64,000 nucleotides of DNA from assembly GCF_900129795.1 (NCBI RefSeq), contig NZ_FQWW01000009.1, positions 124,001 to 188,000 on the forward strand, in the 5' to 3' direction. The stretch's first letter is position 1, and every line of letters starts with the position of its first letter. The notes below the pieces were generated by a model. That model saw nothing but the letters and a program-made list of their open reading frames with translations. It was not told where the DNA came from and did not search any database. The stretch is from Flavobacterium sp. CF108 (GTDB taxonomy: Bacteria > Bacteroidota > Bacteroidia > Flavobacteriales > Flavobacteriaceae). The position numbers were made by a program, and so were the translations under genes. Positions 53,154 to 62,275 of this stretch are shown one piece after another.

Positions 53154-53489
53154 CTACTTCGTAAGCTCCAGTTTCTCTGCAAAGTAATCGCAGAAATCTT
53201 TCATTGTGTCTGACATTTTTTCGTCATCTGTGGCGCGTTTAAAAGTATCGGCCATTGCAACTAATGTTTGGTGAAAGAAAATTTTCATTTCATCTACCGG
53301 CATATCTTTTGTCCATAAATCAATACGCATTGTTTCTTTTGCTTTACTGTCCCAAATTGATAACATTATAGCTTTTGCTTCTTCAGCCTGAACACCGCCG
53401 TCTTGTGCGCTCCACGTTAATTTTTCCGGAACACGGTTTTCGTCTAACTCGACGTTGAATTTAATTTCTGATTGTATTGTATTTGACAT
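53154..53489 (-). CDS. gldC: gliding motility protein GldC
   Basis: The 111-residue protein matches GldC: SEIKFNVELDENRVPEKLTW, AKAIMLSIWDSKAKETMRID and LVAMADTFKRATDD. GldC is a soluble protein that in F. johnsoniae improves gliding but is not strictly required. It shares one base with gldB, which is transcribed first. Confidence 0.92.
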   Translation of the reverse strand: MSNTIQSEIKFNVELDENRVPEKLTWSAQDGGVQAEEAKAIMLSIWDSKAKETMRIDLWTKDMPVDEMKIFFHQTLVAMADTFKRATDDEKMSDTMKDFCDYFAEKLELTK

Positions 53490-54442
53490 TATTTCTTAGG
53501 TTTATATTTGGACTTTTCGAAAATTTCTTTTGCATTCACTTTTAATAATTCTGATAGCGGCACATTGTTGTTTTTCATATACGAACGAACAATCTGCCAG
53601 CCAATCCACGCTCCGACTCTTCCCGGAGAATCGTTGTCTATTTCTAAATAAAATTTAGAAAACGGAGCAGGTGCTATAAATCGTGTTGTTAATTTAGGAT
53701 CTAAACTGTACAACATTTCGCTTTCAAGAAAATAACGCCACATATAGCTTTCATTTTCTTCGCACCATTTTATTTGTTCGGGCGTATAACCCATTTTTTC
53801 TGCATCTGTGTAATTCGGCAGAAGCAAATCTTTTGCATACAACTGTTTCCCTTCAAAAATCATTTGAGAAATTAGGTTTTTATCCGGATAAGCAGGAATG
53901 TTTCGGTACGTAAAACTCGAAACTACATCGGGCATAATTTGTTTTTCTTCAAAATTGTATTTCAAATAAGCCGGAAACTCATAAAATTTATGATCCTTAC
54001 CTAAATACAGTTCTAAAGCAACCACAACAAGGCTGTCTGCATAAATTGCTTTTGCGTTATAATCCATTTCTCCTATTACTGTAACAACTTTTGGCGTTTT
54101 AGTTTTTGGGAAATAATATTTTATGTGTTTAAAAAGCTCATTGAATTCCTCACGGACAGGCTCGAAATTGCTGTATTTTTTTTGTACCTCTTCGTAAACT
54201 TCTCTCCAAATTGGCTCTTTCATTTTTTGAAGCCAAACGTTATCATCGTTTCCGGGAAAAAAATATGGATATTGTTTTTTCAGCTTCGCAAGATCCTCAG
54301 GTTTAGCTTCAAAAAACGCTTTATCAAAACGCTCTACTTTTATATCTACCGGAATTTCTTCAACCTCTTTTTCAACCTTTGTTTTTTGGTCACAAGACAA
54401 AAAAAACAAGCACAGAACCACTACAAAGCGATAAATTTTCAT
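53489..54442 (-). CDS. gldB: gliding motility lipoprotein GldB
   Basis: The 317-residue protein begins with a lipoprotein signal peptide (MKIYRFVVVLCLFFLSC) with Cys17 as lipidation site. The body matches GldB: DIKVERFDKAFFEAKPEDLA, the SRVGAWIGWQIVRSYM-like region seen as PGRVGAWIGWQIVRSYM and a C-terminal NAKEIFEKSKYKPK. GldB is essential for gliding and for T9SS function in F. johnsoniae. The T9SS-tagged M4 protease in this window fits such a cell. Confidence 0.93.
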   Translation of the reverse strand: MKIYRFVVVLCLFFLSCDQKTKVEKEVEEIPVDIKVERFDKAFFEAKPEDLAKLKKQYPYFFPGNDDNVWLQKMKEPIWREVYEEVQKKYSNFEPVREEFNELFKHIKYYFPKTKTPKVVTVIGEMDYNAKAIYADSLVVVALELYLGKDHKFYEFPAYLKYNFEEKQIMPDVVSSFTYRNIPAYPDKNLISQMIFEGKQLYAKDLLLPNYTDAEKMGYTPEQIKWCEENESYMWRYFLESEMLYSLDPKLTTRFIAPAPFSKFYLEIDNDSPGRVGAWIGWQIVRSYMKNNNVPLSELLKVNAKEIFEKSKYKPKK

Positions 54443-54543
54443 TTTATTTTATTTAGATTTGTGTTGCTGGATTTTAAGTACTTTTCTACTTAAAAAAATA
54501 ATTCTGCAAATATACATCCCTCCATCTTAAAACTTGAACTATT

Positions 54544-55350
54544 ATGGCTAAAAAAAGCACAATTCAAACAGAAAAAGTAAATACACATATTGTTGAATGG
54601 TTAAAAAATTATGCTGCTAATGCAAAAGTCAACGGATTTGTAATCGGAATCTCAGGCGGAGTTGACTCTGCAGTGACCTCTACACTATGTGCACAGACCG
54701 GTTTACAAGTTTTATGTGTTGAAATGCCGATTCATCAGGCTGAAAGTCAGGTGTCAAGAGGAAGAGAACATATTGATCAGTTAAAAAAACGTTTTCCTAA
54801 CGTTTCGAGTGTAAAAACAGATTTAACTGACACTTTTGAGGCGTTTAAGTCATCTGTGCCAACTTCAAAAGATTCAACAAAAGTTAATTTATCATTAGCC
54901 AACACAAGAGCGCGTTTAAGAATGACTTCTTTATACTATCTAGCTGGTATTCATGGGCTTTTAGTAGCCGGAACGGGGAATAAGGTAGAAGATTTTGGTG
55001 TAGGATTCTACACAAAGTATGGTGACGGCGGTGTTGACCTAAGCCCAATTGCTGACTTAATGAAGTCTGATGTTTATGCTTTAGGCGAATTTTTAACTGT
55101 TCCAAATTCAATTTTAACAGCTGCCCCTACAGATGGACTTTTTGGAGATAACAGAACAGATGAAGATCAATTAGGCGCAAGTTACGACGAGCTGGAATGG
55201 GCGATGCTTGCCGCGGAGTCAGGAAAAACGGTGGATGACTTCAACGGGAGAGAAAAATCTGTCTTTGAAATTTATAAAAGATTAAACACCAGCAACAAGC
55301 ATAAAATGGATGCAATACCAGTTTGTTTGATCCCAAAAACGTTAAAATAA
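54544..55350 (+). CDS. nadE: NAD+ synthetase (ammonia-dependent)
   Basis: The 268-residue enzyme has the ATP-pyrophosphatase P loop GISGGVDSAVTSTL, then NTRARLRMTSLYYLA and GTGNKVEDFGVGFYTKYGDG and a C-terminal KHKMDAIPVC. There is no glutaminase domain, so ammonia is the nitrogen source. It converts deamido-NAD to NAD. It is divergent from gldB-gldC and upstream of a response regulator, the arrangement I recall near gldBC in flavobacteria. Confidence 0.95.
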   Translation: MAKKSTIQTEKVNTHIVEWLKNYAANAKVNGFVIGISGGVDSAVTSTLCAQTGLQVLCVEMPIHQAESQVSRGREHIDQLKKRFPNVSSVKTDLTDTFEAFKSSVPTSKDSTKVNLSLANTRARLRMTSLYYLAGIHGLLVAGTGNKVEDFGVGFYTKYGDGGVDLSPIADLMKSDVYALGEFLTVPNSILTAAPTDGLFGDNRTDEDQLGASYDELEWAMLAAESGKTVDDFNGREKSVFEIYKRLNTSNKHKMDAIPVCLIPKTLK

Positions 55351-55442
55351 AATTTTTAACATTTGTCAATAATTAATTACAGAATTTATTTATTAATTTT
55401 ACAATTCCAAAAACATGATAACAATTCTAAAAAGGTAAAATT

Positions 55443-56072
55443 ATGATTAAAGTATGTCTTGCAGACAATCATCCTGTGACTCACTTTGGCGTTAAGTCTT
55501 ATTTCAAAGACCACGATCAAATTTCAATTGTTGCCAACGTAGGCAATTTTTCAATGGTTAGAGATATTCTTCAAACGAAGGAAATCGACATCCTAATCTT
55601 AGATCTAGAATTAGAAGGACTTTCAAGTATCTTCGAAGTTAAATCAATCTTGAAAAATTTCCCGAAGACAAAAATTGTAATTTTCAGTGACCTAGCTGAG
55701 CAAATGTATGCTCCAAATGCTATTAAAGCAGGAGTATCCGGGTATGTACACAAAACAGAAAAACTTGAAACTTTAGGTCTTTCTATTATTAAAGTACACG
55801 AAGGTAAAATTATCATCAACGAAACAGTTCGCAAAAACATGGCCCTTATTGCTAAACAAAGCAAGAGCGAACGTTTGTACAGAAAACTTTCTAACCGTGA
55901 AATCGAGGTTTTACGTTATTTAAGTGATGGTAAGAAAAACAATGAGATTTCTAAAATCTTAAATCTGAACGAGAAAACGATCAGTACTTACAAACTAAGA
56001 TTATTAACTAAATTAAACGTTACTAATTTAGTAGACTTAGTAAATAAGGCTAAGACTTTAGAAATTATTTAA
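55443..56072 (+). CDS. NarL/FixJ-type response regulator
   Basis: The 209-residue protein has a receiver domain with acidic residues at the start (LADNH), the phosphoacceptor Asp54 in ILDLELEGLS and Lys in YVHKTEKL, then a LuxR-type HTH: LSNREIEVLRYLSDGKKNNE, ISKILNLNEKTISTYKLRLL. No histidine kinase is adjacent, so the partner is encoded elsewhere. The gene is convergent with dnaG across a terminator. Targets unknown. Confidence 0.92.
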   Translation: MIKVCLADNHPVTHFGVKSYFKDHDQISIVANVGNFSMVRDILQTKEIDILILDLELEGLSSIFEVKSILKNFPKTKIVIFSDLAEQMYAPNAIKAGVSGYVHKTEKLETLGLSIIKVHEGKIIINETVRKNMALIAKQSKSERLYRKLSNREIEVLRYLSDGKKNNEISKILNLNEKTISTYKLRLLTKLNVTNLVDLVNKAKTLEII

Positions 56073-56117
56073 TTTGATGGTATCCTGATTCGCTTAGGCC
56101 AGAATCATCGACCATAA

Positions 56118-56154
56118 AAAAAGCTCTATATTGTTTATCACTATAGAGCTTTTT
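56118..56154. terminator. bidirectional terminator between the response regulator and dnaG
   Basis: AAAAAGCTCTATA (56118-56130) and TATAGAGCTTTTT (56142-56154) pair perfectly with an 11-nt loop. Confidence 0.9.
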
Positions 56155-56159
56155 GATTT

Positions 56160-58232
56160 TTATCCGCCATGGTAAGGAACTACTACCCTTCCCAGCTTTT
56201 TAGAGAAATTATTGAGCAGTTTAGAATAATCTACTACCATCATCAACAATTCTGAATTATCTTCCTGCGGATCAGAAATAAGTGAATTTTTTAATTCATG
56301 AATAAGTTTTGAAACCAAAAACCATCTCATAGAAAATATAGTATCTGAAACGTTTTGTTCGATAGTTACATTTTTATGTTTCGGAAAAATATTCTGTCCT
56401 TCCCAGTTGTGAATGGTTACTTTTTCATCTTCCATTAAAATATTGGTCACTTCCTGCGCAAAATCAGGCTGTAAGTGCATCAAATATTTATCAAGACTAA
56501 AAGCTTCATTTTGATTATAGAATTCAATAATATTGGTGTAAATATTTTGAAATAACGTATTTGACAATTCTACTTCATCTTCCTGAAGACTCAAATAGAC
56601 TTTTTCGAAAACTCTGTATTTTCGCTTTTCACTTACTTCTTTAACAACCCCTTCTTCATCTGCTTTCAGGAAAACATCTTCAAAGTCTTCTTCTACACTT
56701 CCGTAAAGCAATAATATTTCAATAATTTTTCTTTCGAAACCGTACAAAATATCTACTTTTTCTGCCTGCTCTGCAGGATAAAACCCTGGCTCTCCCGGAT
56801 AATCATCCGGCGGCCCTGTTCTTGGATCTTCGGGATCTCCTCCAGAATAGTTAGCATTTTTTGAAGGCTGGTTTCTAACAACATCAAAAGGTTTTTGTTC
56901 TTGTTTTTGCTTTTTATTAGCATCTGCAATATCTTTTTGAATCAATTGCGCCAGCGTACTTACCAAAACCTGCTCCGAAATATCCATAATTCGGGCGCAT
57001 TCCTGAATATATACTTCACGTTGAATACGGTCTGGTATTTTAGAAATACTGGTTACCATATCACGAATCAAGTCTGCTTTTTTGATTGGGTCATTTTTAG
57101 CTTCATTCATCAAGATAGAAGCTTTAAACTGTATAAAGTCTTTACTGTTTTCTTCTAAATAAGCAACTAATGCATCGTGCGAATTTTTGCGGGCAAAACT
57201 ATCAGGATCTTCTCCATCAGGAAAAGTACAAACCCTAACATTCATACCTTCTTCCAAAATCAAATCTATTCCTCGAATAGAAGCTCGCAATCCGGCAGCG
57301 TCCCCGTCAAAAAGTACGGTAATATTTTTGGTCAAACGATTAACCAATCGAATTTGATCTGGCGTTAAAGCTGTTCCTGAAGAAGCCACAACATTTTCAA
57401 TTCCGGCTTGATTAAACTGAATTACATCAGTATACCCTTCTACCAAATAACAATTATTTAGTTTTGCAATTGACTGCTTTGCCTGATAAATTCCATAAAG
57501 CACTTTACTTTTATGGTAAATATCACTTTCGGGTGAATTCAGGTATTTTGCTGCTTTTTTGTCATTAGTTAAAATACGTCCTCCAAAACCTAAAACACGT
57601 CCCGACATACTGTGAATTGGGAACATTACACGTCCTTTAAAACGGTCAAAAGGACGATCTTCTCTAGCAATTGTTAAACCTGTACTTTCCAGAAATTCTA
57701 ATTTATAGCCTTTTCCGAGTGCTTCTTTGGTCAATGCATCCCAGGTTTCGGGAGAATATCCTAAATTAAATTTTTTGATCGTTTCGGCAGTAAATCCTCT
57801 TTCTTTAAAATAAGATAAACCAATGGCTTTTCCTTCTTCGGTATTAGCCATTACATCCTCAAAATACTTTGCAGCAAATTCTGAAACCAGATACATACTT
57901 TCACGAACATCTGTCATTGCCTTTTCAGCATCTGTCTGTTCGGTTTCTTCGATTTCAATGTTGTATTTTTTGGCTAAATACCGAATGGCTTCGGGATAGG
58001 TAAAATGGGAATGCTCCATTAAAAAAGCAACTGAATTCCCGCCTTTTCCGGAACTAAAATCTTTCCAGATTCCTTTTGCAGGCGAAACCATAAACGAAGG
58101 TGAGCGCTCATCCGAAAATGGGCTCAAACCTTTGTAGTTACTTCCTGCGCGCTTTAAATTGACAAAATCACCAATAACCTCCTCTACACGAGCAGTTTCA
58201 AAAACAGAATCTATTGTACTTTGTGAAATCAA
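56160..58232 (-). CDS. dnaG: DNA primase DnaG lacking zinc ligands in the CHC2 domain
   Basis: The 690-residue primase has the N-terminal CHC2-type domain, a TOPRIM catalytic core (CYLVEGYTDVIQFNQAGI, ASSGTALTPDQ, VLFDGDAAGLR) and a C-terminal helicase-binding region. In the N-terminal domain the usual C-x2-H and C-x2-C zinc ligands are Ser37, Ser40, Asp58 and Ser61 (GLSPFSDERSPSF, WKDFSSGKGG), so zinc cannot be held in the standard way. I believe this loss is shared by other flavobacteria, where the ribbon may fold without metal. It also has a longer linker with a proline-rich stretch (residues about 440-490). It makes RNA primers for replication. Confidence 0.95.
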   Translation of the reverse strand: MISQSTIDSVFETARVEEVIGDFVNLKRAGSNYKGLSPFSDERSPSFMVSPAKGIWKDFSSGKGGNSVAFLMEHSHFTYPEAIRYLAKKYNIEIEETEQTDAEKAMTDVRESMYLVSEFAAKYFEDVMANTEEGKAIGLSYFKERGFTAETIKKFNLGYSPETWDALTKEALGKGYKLEFLESTGLTIAREDRPFDRFKGRVMFPIHSMSGRVLGFGGRILTNDKKAAKYLNSPESDIYHKSKVLYGIYQAKQSIAKLNNCYLVEGYTDVIQFNQAGIENVVASSGTALTPDQIRLVNRLTKNITVLFDGDAAGLRASIRGIDLILEEGMNVRVCTFPDGEDPDSFARKNSHDALVAYLEENSKDFIQFKASILMNEAKNDPIKKADLIRDMVTSISKIPDRIQREVYIQECARIMDISEQVLVSTLAQLIQKDIADANKKQKQEQKPFDVVRNQPSKNANYSGGDPEDPRTGPPDDYPGEPGFYPAEQAEKVDILYGFERKIIEILLLYGSVEEDFEDVFLKADEEGVVKEVSEKRKYRVFEKVYLSLQEDEVELSNTLFQNIYTNIIEFYNQNEAFSLDKYLMHLQPDFAQEVTNILMEDEKVTIHNWEGQNIFPKHKNVTIEQNVSDTIFSMRWFLVSKLIHELKNSLISDPQEDNSELLMMVVDYSKLLNNFSKKLGRVVVPYHGG

Positions 58233-58305
58233 AACGTAATTTGTTTTTTAAAAATTATAGCTTGTAAAAGTACATAAATCCATTTTGAATTTTTGTTATT
58301 AAAAT

Positions 58306-58335
58306 AAAAAAAGTGCCTCTTTCGAAACACTTTTT
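58306..58335 (-). terminator. terminator after the barrel-protein gene
   Basis: AAAAAGTG and CACTTTTT arms around a loop with TTCGAA; on the minus strand the right arm is followed by T7. It lies 27 bp past the stop of the 58362 gene. Confidence 0.75.
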
Positions 58336-58361
58336 CTACTAACTAAACTCAAACTTTATTC

Positions 58362-59399
58362 TCAATTCAAATCAAGGCGTAAACCTAAGGAAACATTATT
58401 TTCTTTGGTTAAATTATCCTGAAATATGGGATTTAAATCGTATTTAAAATACAAACTCAATTCTCTGTAACCAATGTAAGAACTCAAACCGTAAATAAAA
58501 TTATTTACATTATAATCGCCTTTAATTGTAGTTTTATATTTTAAATCGTCTTCTTCAAATTTTAAAATCTGTTTTGATTTCACGTTAATTCCGGCGTAAC
58601 CTCCTACTCCAAAACGGAAACTTTTGTGGGTTTTGAAATATTTTTTCCCATTGTTTTCGCCAGCCTTTGTAAAGTCAAATTCTAAATGAACCGGAGCAAC
58701 CAAATACACATTTCTAAAACGAGATTCTGTCAAATGAACCGGATTTTCTACCAAATTGGTTTGATCGCCATCTACTACAAAACTCCTGTTATCTGTTGGA
58801 CGAATATTATTGTACATTAAGGAAAGTCCGTATTTTGCATGAAGCAGATTATCGTTTTTCATTAATCTTGAGTTATAAGTAAAACCCCATTCGTAAAAAT
58901 GCGAACCCATAAAACGGTAATTTGAATCCTGTAATTTTCCGTCGACCATTGTATTATTCAAACCCATTGCAAATACAAATTGCGATGTTGTTCTTTTTTC
59001 GCCTCGAATAGAATCTTTACTTTTTTTATCATTATTCCAACGAATAACCAAAGAATGCTTTTTTATTGAATCTCTTTCTTTGATTTTTCCATCGACTTTT
59101 TGCTGAACCAAATCGTTTAGTTCGTTTTGTGCTAAAGTCACTTTTTCTTCAATAATTACAGCACGGGCTTCTGCTAATTCTTTTTTGCGCTTATCAGCTT
59201 GCTCTTGCGTAATTTTTCCTTCTGATAATTGCACATTTACTGCTTCAATTTCTTGTTTCAGAGTTTCTTTTTCTTCTTTGGTAATCTTTTCAATTTTATT
59301 GGCAATTTGCTTTGCTCTTGATTCAAAGGTTTCTTGTCCCAGTACTTTGCTTACGAATAAGAAAACGAGGATTACGAGGTAAATGGTAAAGTTTTTCAT
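58362..59399 (-). CDS. outer-membrane barrel protein with periplasmic coiled coil
   Basis: The 345-residue protein has a signal peptide (ending KVLGQ), a strongly charged coiled coil at about residues 25-115 (KQIANKIEKITKEEKETLKQ, VIIEEKVTLAQNELNDLVQQ), and a C-terminal barrel-like domain with strands GLSLMYNNIR, HLEFDFTKAG, FRFGVGGYAGINVKSK and a final ENNVSLGLRLDLN. The coiled coil could reach peptidoglycan or another envelope protein. No specific family is certain. It lies downstream of the ECF sigma factor/regulator pair, separated by a tandem repeat, and may belong to that regulon. Confidence 0.7.
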   Translation of the reverse strand: MKNFTIYLVILVFLFVSKVLGQETFESRAKQIANKIEKITKEEKETLKQEIEAVNVQLSEGKITQEQADKRKKELAEARAVIIEEKVTLAQNELNDLVQQKVDGKIKERDSIKKHSLVIRWNNDKKSKDSIRGEKRTTSQFVFAMGLNNTMVDGKLQDSNYRFMGSHFYEWGFTYNSRLMKNDNLLHAKYGLSLMYNNIRPTDNRSFVVDGDQTNLVENPVHLTESRFRNVYLVAPVHLEFDFTKAGENNGKKYFKTHKSFRFGVGGYAGINVKSKQILKFEEDDLKYKTTIKGDYNVNNFIYGLSSYIGYRELSLYFKYDLNPIFQDNLTKENNVSLGLRLDLN

Positions 59400-59465
59400 G
59401 ATTGATTTTTTAATTTTGATTGTGATTGATGATGATTTTTTTAATCATTAATGGTGAATGGTGAA

Positions 59466-59652
59466 TTCTTTATTGCATTTCCATCGGGTTGAAACCCGAC
59501 GCTACAATATGAATCGCTCCTTCGGAACTGAAAATCTATATTCTTATTTCTTGCTTCTTTATTCCATCTCCATCGGGTTGAAACCCGACGCTACAATATG
59601 GATCGTTCCTTCGGAACTGAAAATCTGTACTCTTGTTTCTTGCTTCTTTATT
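59466..59652. repeat. 89-bp tandem repeat, 2.1 copies, with two hairpins per unit
   Basis: Units at 59466-59554 and 59555-59643, with a partial third start to 59652; TTCTTTATT begins each one at exactly 89-bp steps. Each unit holds TCGGGTT/AACCCGA (a 7-bp hairpin with 2-nt loop) and a G(T/C)TCCTTCGGAAC hairpin. The copies differ at only a few positions. It fills the gap between the barrel gene and the 59662 gene. Confidence 0.9.
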
Positions 59653-59661
59653 CTATGCTCT

Positions 59662-60390
59662 TTATTCTTTCTCCTGCTGATTTCTGTTCGCTAAAGCCAC
59701 TTTTACCGTTTGATAGTTTTTATTGACTTTTGTAATTACTTTTTCTCTAAATGAAAGTTCTAATTCGCCATCGACCTGATTCAGTAAATCAGAAGCATTG
59801 ATTTTTACTTTTGATTTTTTTACTGAACTTTGAGCCAAAACGGTTTTTTCGGCCGTTTCGAGTAATTGATCTGTATTCTCTTTTTTAGGGTTTTCGGTAA
59901 CTACAACTGGATTTGTATTTGATTGTTTTTCTTGATTATTTTTGATGATGACTGAAGACTCCGCTATTTGATTTGATTCATTTTTAATGGTTTTATTTTT
60001 CGTTTGATTAAAGTTATTTTCCTGTTTGTTTGATTTTTGTGCCACTGTTTCTGCTGCAGTTTTTTCGGCGATCACAGTTTCTGTTTGAACTGGTTCAACT
60101 TTATTTATAGTTGGTTTAGCCGTAGAATCTTTTTTAATATTTTCTTCAATTACAACATTTTTAGGTGTTTCTATCGTGTCTTTCTTTTGATTAAAAAAGA
60201 AAGTTCCAACTAATAAAAAACCAACAATACTGGCGGCGATATAAAGCCATTTTCTGTTTTTAGCTGGCTTTTTAGTTTCTTCGGCAACACTCAACATGGC
60301 ATCTAATCGGTCCCAGGCTTTTTCGCTAGGCTCAATTTTGCGTTGATTTAGTTTTTCACGGAAATCCTTTTCAAAATTATTCGGTTCCAT
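59662..60390 (-). CDS. membrane protein downstream of ECF sigma factor, possible anti-sigma
   Basis: The 242-residue protein has a cytoplasmic N-terminus of about 47 residues (FEKDFREKLNQRKIEPSEKA, WDRLDAMLS), one transmembrane helix at about 48-66 (WLYIAASIVGFLLVGTFFF) and a long low-complexity periplasmic part rich in Glu, Lys, Thr and Asn. It overlaps the sigma factor gene by 14 bp, the usual position of an anti-sigma factor, but there is no clear zinc-binding anti-sigma motif. The N-terminal helices with WDRL resemble Bacteroidota proteins seen after such sigma factors. Function inferred from context only. Confidence 0.65.
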   Translation of the reverse strand: MEPNNFEKDFREKLNQRKIEPSEKAWDRLDAMLSVAEETKKPAKNRKWLYIAASIVGFLLVGTFFFNQKKDTIETPKNVVIEENIKKDSTAKPTINKVEPVQTETVIAEKTAAETVAQKSNKQENNFNQTKNKTIKNESNQIAESSVIIKNNQEKQSNTNPVVVTENPKKENTDQLLETAEKTVLAQSSVKKSKVKINASDLLNQVDGELELSFREKVITKVNKNYQTVKVALANRNQQEKE

Positions 60391-60937
60391 TTTCTTGTTT
60401 TTTTAGAATTGTAATTTGTGTTTGCAGCATTTTCCTGGCATGCGATAATTGCGATTTCGATGTTCCTTCATTAATTCCTAACATCTTGGCAATCTCATTA
60501 TGTTTATATCCTTCAATGGCGTATAAATTGAAAACCATTTTATAACCATCTGGCAGAGCATCAATTAAAAACTGAATTTGATCAACGGTAAACTGACTTT
60601 CGATTTCGTTGAAACTTTCTTCTGTAAAAAATTCATCTTCGGCAAATTTTACTTTTTTCCGAACTCTCAAATACGAAATACATTCGTTAACCATAATTCT
60701 ACGAATCCAGCCTTCAAAACTTCCTTTATGTTCAAAGTTTTTTAGATTCGTAAATACTTTCATGAAAGCCGTGATCATTACATCTTCTGCCAGCTGAATA
60801 TCTTTTATATATTGTCGGCAGACACTTAACATTTTCGAAGAAAACTTACTGTAAATCTGCTGCTGTGCTTGTCGATTATTTTCGACAGCAAGCTTTATGA
60901 TTTTAGTTTCTTCTTGATGTAAATGAATAATTTTCAT
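60377..60937 (-). CDS. ECF RNA polymerase sigma factor
   Basis: The 186-residue protein has sigma region 2 (LAEDVMITAFMKVFTNLKNF, FEGWIRRIMVNECISYLRVR) and region 4 (LPDGYKMVFNLYAIEGYKHN, EIAKMLGINEGTSKSQLSHA). Size and lack of regions 1 and 3 define the ECF group. Its regulator is probably the overlapping downstream gene. Upstream 60938-61138 (200 bp) has no gene and no clear autoregulated promoter that I can identify. Confidence 0.93.
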   Translation of the reverse strand: MKIIHLHQEETKIIKLAVENNRQAQQQIYSKFSSKMLSVCRQYIKDIQLAEDVMITAFMKVFTNLKNFEHKGSFEGWIRRIMVNECISYLRVRKKVKFAEDEFFTEESFNEIESQFTVDQIQFLIDALPDGYKMVFNLYAIEGYKHNEIAKMLGINEGTSKSQLSHARKMLQTQITILKKQENGTE

Positions 60938-61138
60938 TAATAAGCTTTTCGGTTTTTGGTTTTAGAAACAGACTTCTATTAGCATAGACGCATGTCGATT
61001 TGAAATGGTTGCATGGGAGGTAAAAAAAAATCAATTTTTAAATTCCAAATTCCAAACACGCAGAAATACACAACTGATTTACAACAAAGTAAACCAATTA
61101 TCTAATTGATAAATTTTCTGATTATCTAATTAAAGAAA

Positions 61139-62116
61139 CTATTTCTTTCTTTCAATAACGTAATTTACCATTAAAGTAAGCGCCGCTTTGAATTCAGAAT
61201 CCGGGTAATTGTCTAAAAGGGAAAGTGCTTCCTGCTGGAATTGCACCATTTTGTCTTCGGCGTAAGCCAAACCATTATTATCTTTTACAAAGACAATCAC
61301 TTCTTTTACGCGTTTTTTGTCTTTGTTGTGGTTTTTGATGGAGTTTATCAACCACTTTTTTTCTTGTGGAGTACAAGTATTTAAAACATGAATTAAAGGC
61401 AAAGTCATTTTTTGCTCTTTAATATCGATTCCGGTTGGTTTTCCGATAGCTTCTTCGCTGTAATCGAATAAGTCATCCTTAATTTGAAATGCCATTCCGA
61501 TAAGTTCGCCAAACTTTCGCATATTTTCCACCTGAATATCATCTTCAATTACCGATTTTGCGCCAAGTGCACAGCAAGCTGCAATAAGTGTTGCAGTCTT
61601 TTTTCGGATGATTTCGTAATAAACATCTTCAGTAATGTCAAGTCTTCTGGCTTTTTCTATTTGAAGTAATTCACCTTCGCTCATTTCGCGAACGGCTACA
61701 GAAATGATTCGGAGTAAATCAAAGTCACCATTATCGATAGAAAGCAGTAATCCTTTTGAAAGTAAATAATCTCCAACCAAAACAGCAATTTTATTTTTCC
61801 AAAGTGCATTTATAGAGAAAAATCCGCGGCGGCGATTACTGTCGTCCACCACATCATCATGAACCAAAGTTGCCGTATGAATTAATTCAATAACCGATGC
61901 ACCACGATACGTTCTTTCGTTTACAATACCTCCGGAAACCATTTTTGCCGTCAAGAAAACAAACATAGGTCGCATTTGTTTTCCTTTTCGGTTTACAATA
62001 TAATAAGTGATTCTGTTTAGTAACGCAACCTTTGAAGTCATCGATTCGTGAAACTTTTTTTCAAAAAGTTCCATCTCGGTAATAATAGGCTGTTTTATTT
62101 GTGAAGTAATATTCAT
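61139..62116 (-). CDS. long-chain polyprenyl diphosphate synthase
   Basis: The 325-residue trans-prenyltransferase has the first aspartate-rich motif LVHDDVVDDSNRRRG and the second GMAFQIKDDLFDY, with KGKQMRPMFVFL upstream. It extends farnesyl or similar diphosphate with IPP, most likely to the menaquinone side chain. Chain length cannot be fixed from the sequence. The start is only a few bases from a TATATTTG box on the minus strand (plus 62125-62132), so the mRNA may have almost no leader. Confidence 0.92.
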   Translation of the reverse strand: MNITSQIKQPIITEMELFEKKFHESMTSKVALLNRITYYIVNRKGKQMRPMFVFLTAKMVSGGIVNERTYRGASVIELIHTATLVHDDVVDDSNRRRGFFSINALWKNKIAVLVGDYLLSKGLLLSIDNGDFDLLRIISVAVREMSEGELLQIEKARRLDITEDVYYEIIRKKTATLIAACCALGAKSVIEDDIQVENMRKFGELIGMAFQIKDDLFDYSEEAIGKPTGIDIKEQKMTLPLIHVLNTCTPQEKKWLINSIKNHNKDKKRVKEVIVFVKDNNGLAYAEDKMVQFQQEALSLLDNYPDSEFKAALTLMVNYVIERKK

Positions 62117-62275
62117 TTCGATTTCAAATATACTATTTTAAATAAAAAAACGTTGTCTATTTTATGTTAGTATATCTATAAATATGTACTAATTTATAAA
62201 AAACAATCCAAAAACACCTCAATCTAATAACTAATTTGAATTCATTGAAAAGTAAAACCAAAAAAACTATTTATT

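Noticed and set aside
59458..59694. 78-codon plus-strand ORF across the 89-bp repeat
   Set aside because: It is the translation of a repeat (GLKPDATIW-type peptide) and overlaps the opposite-strand gene end; such repeat ORFs are often mis-annotated.
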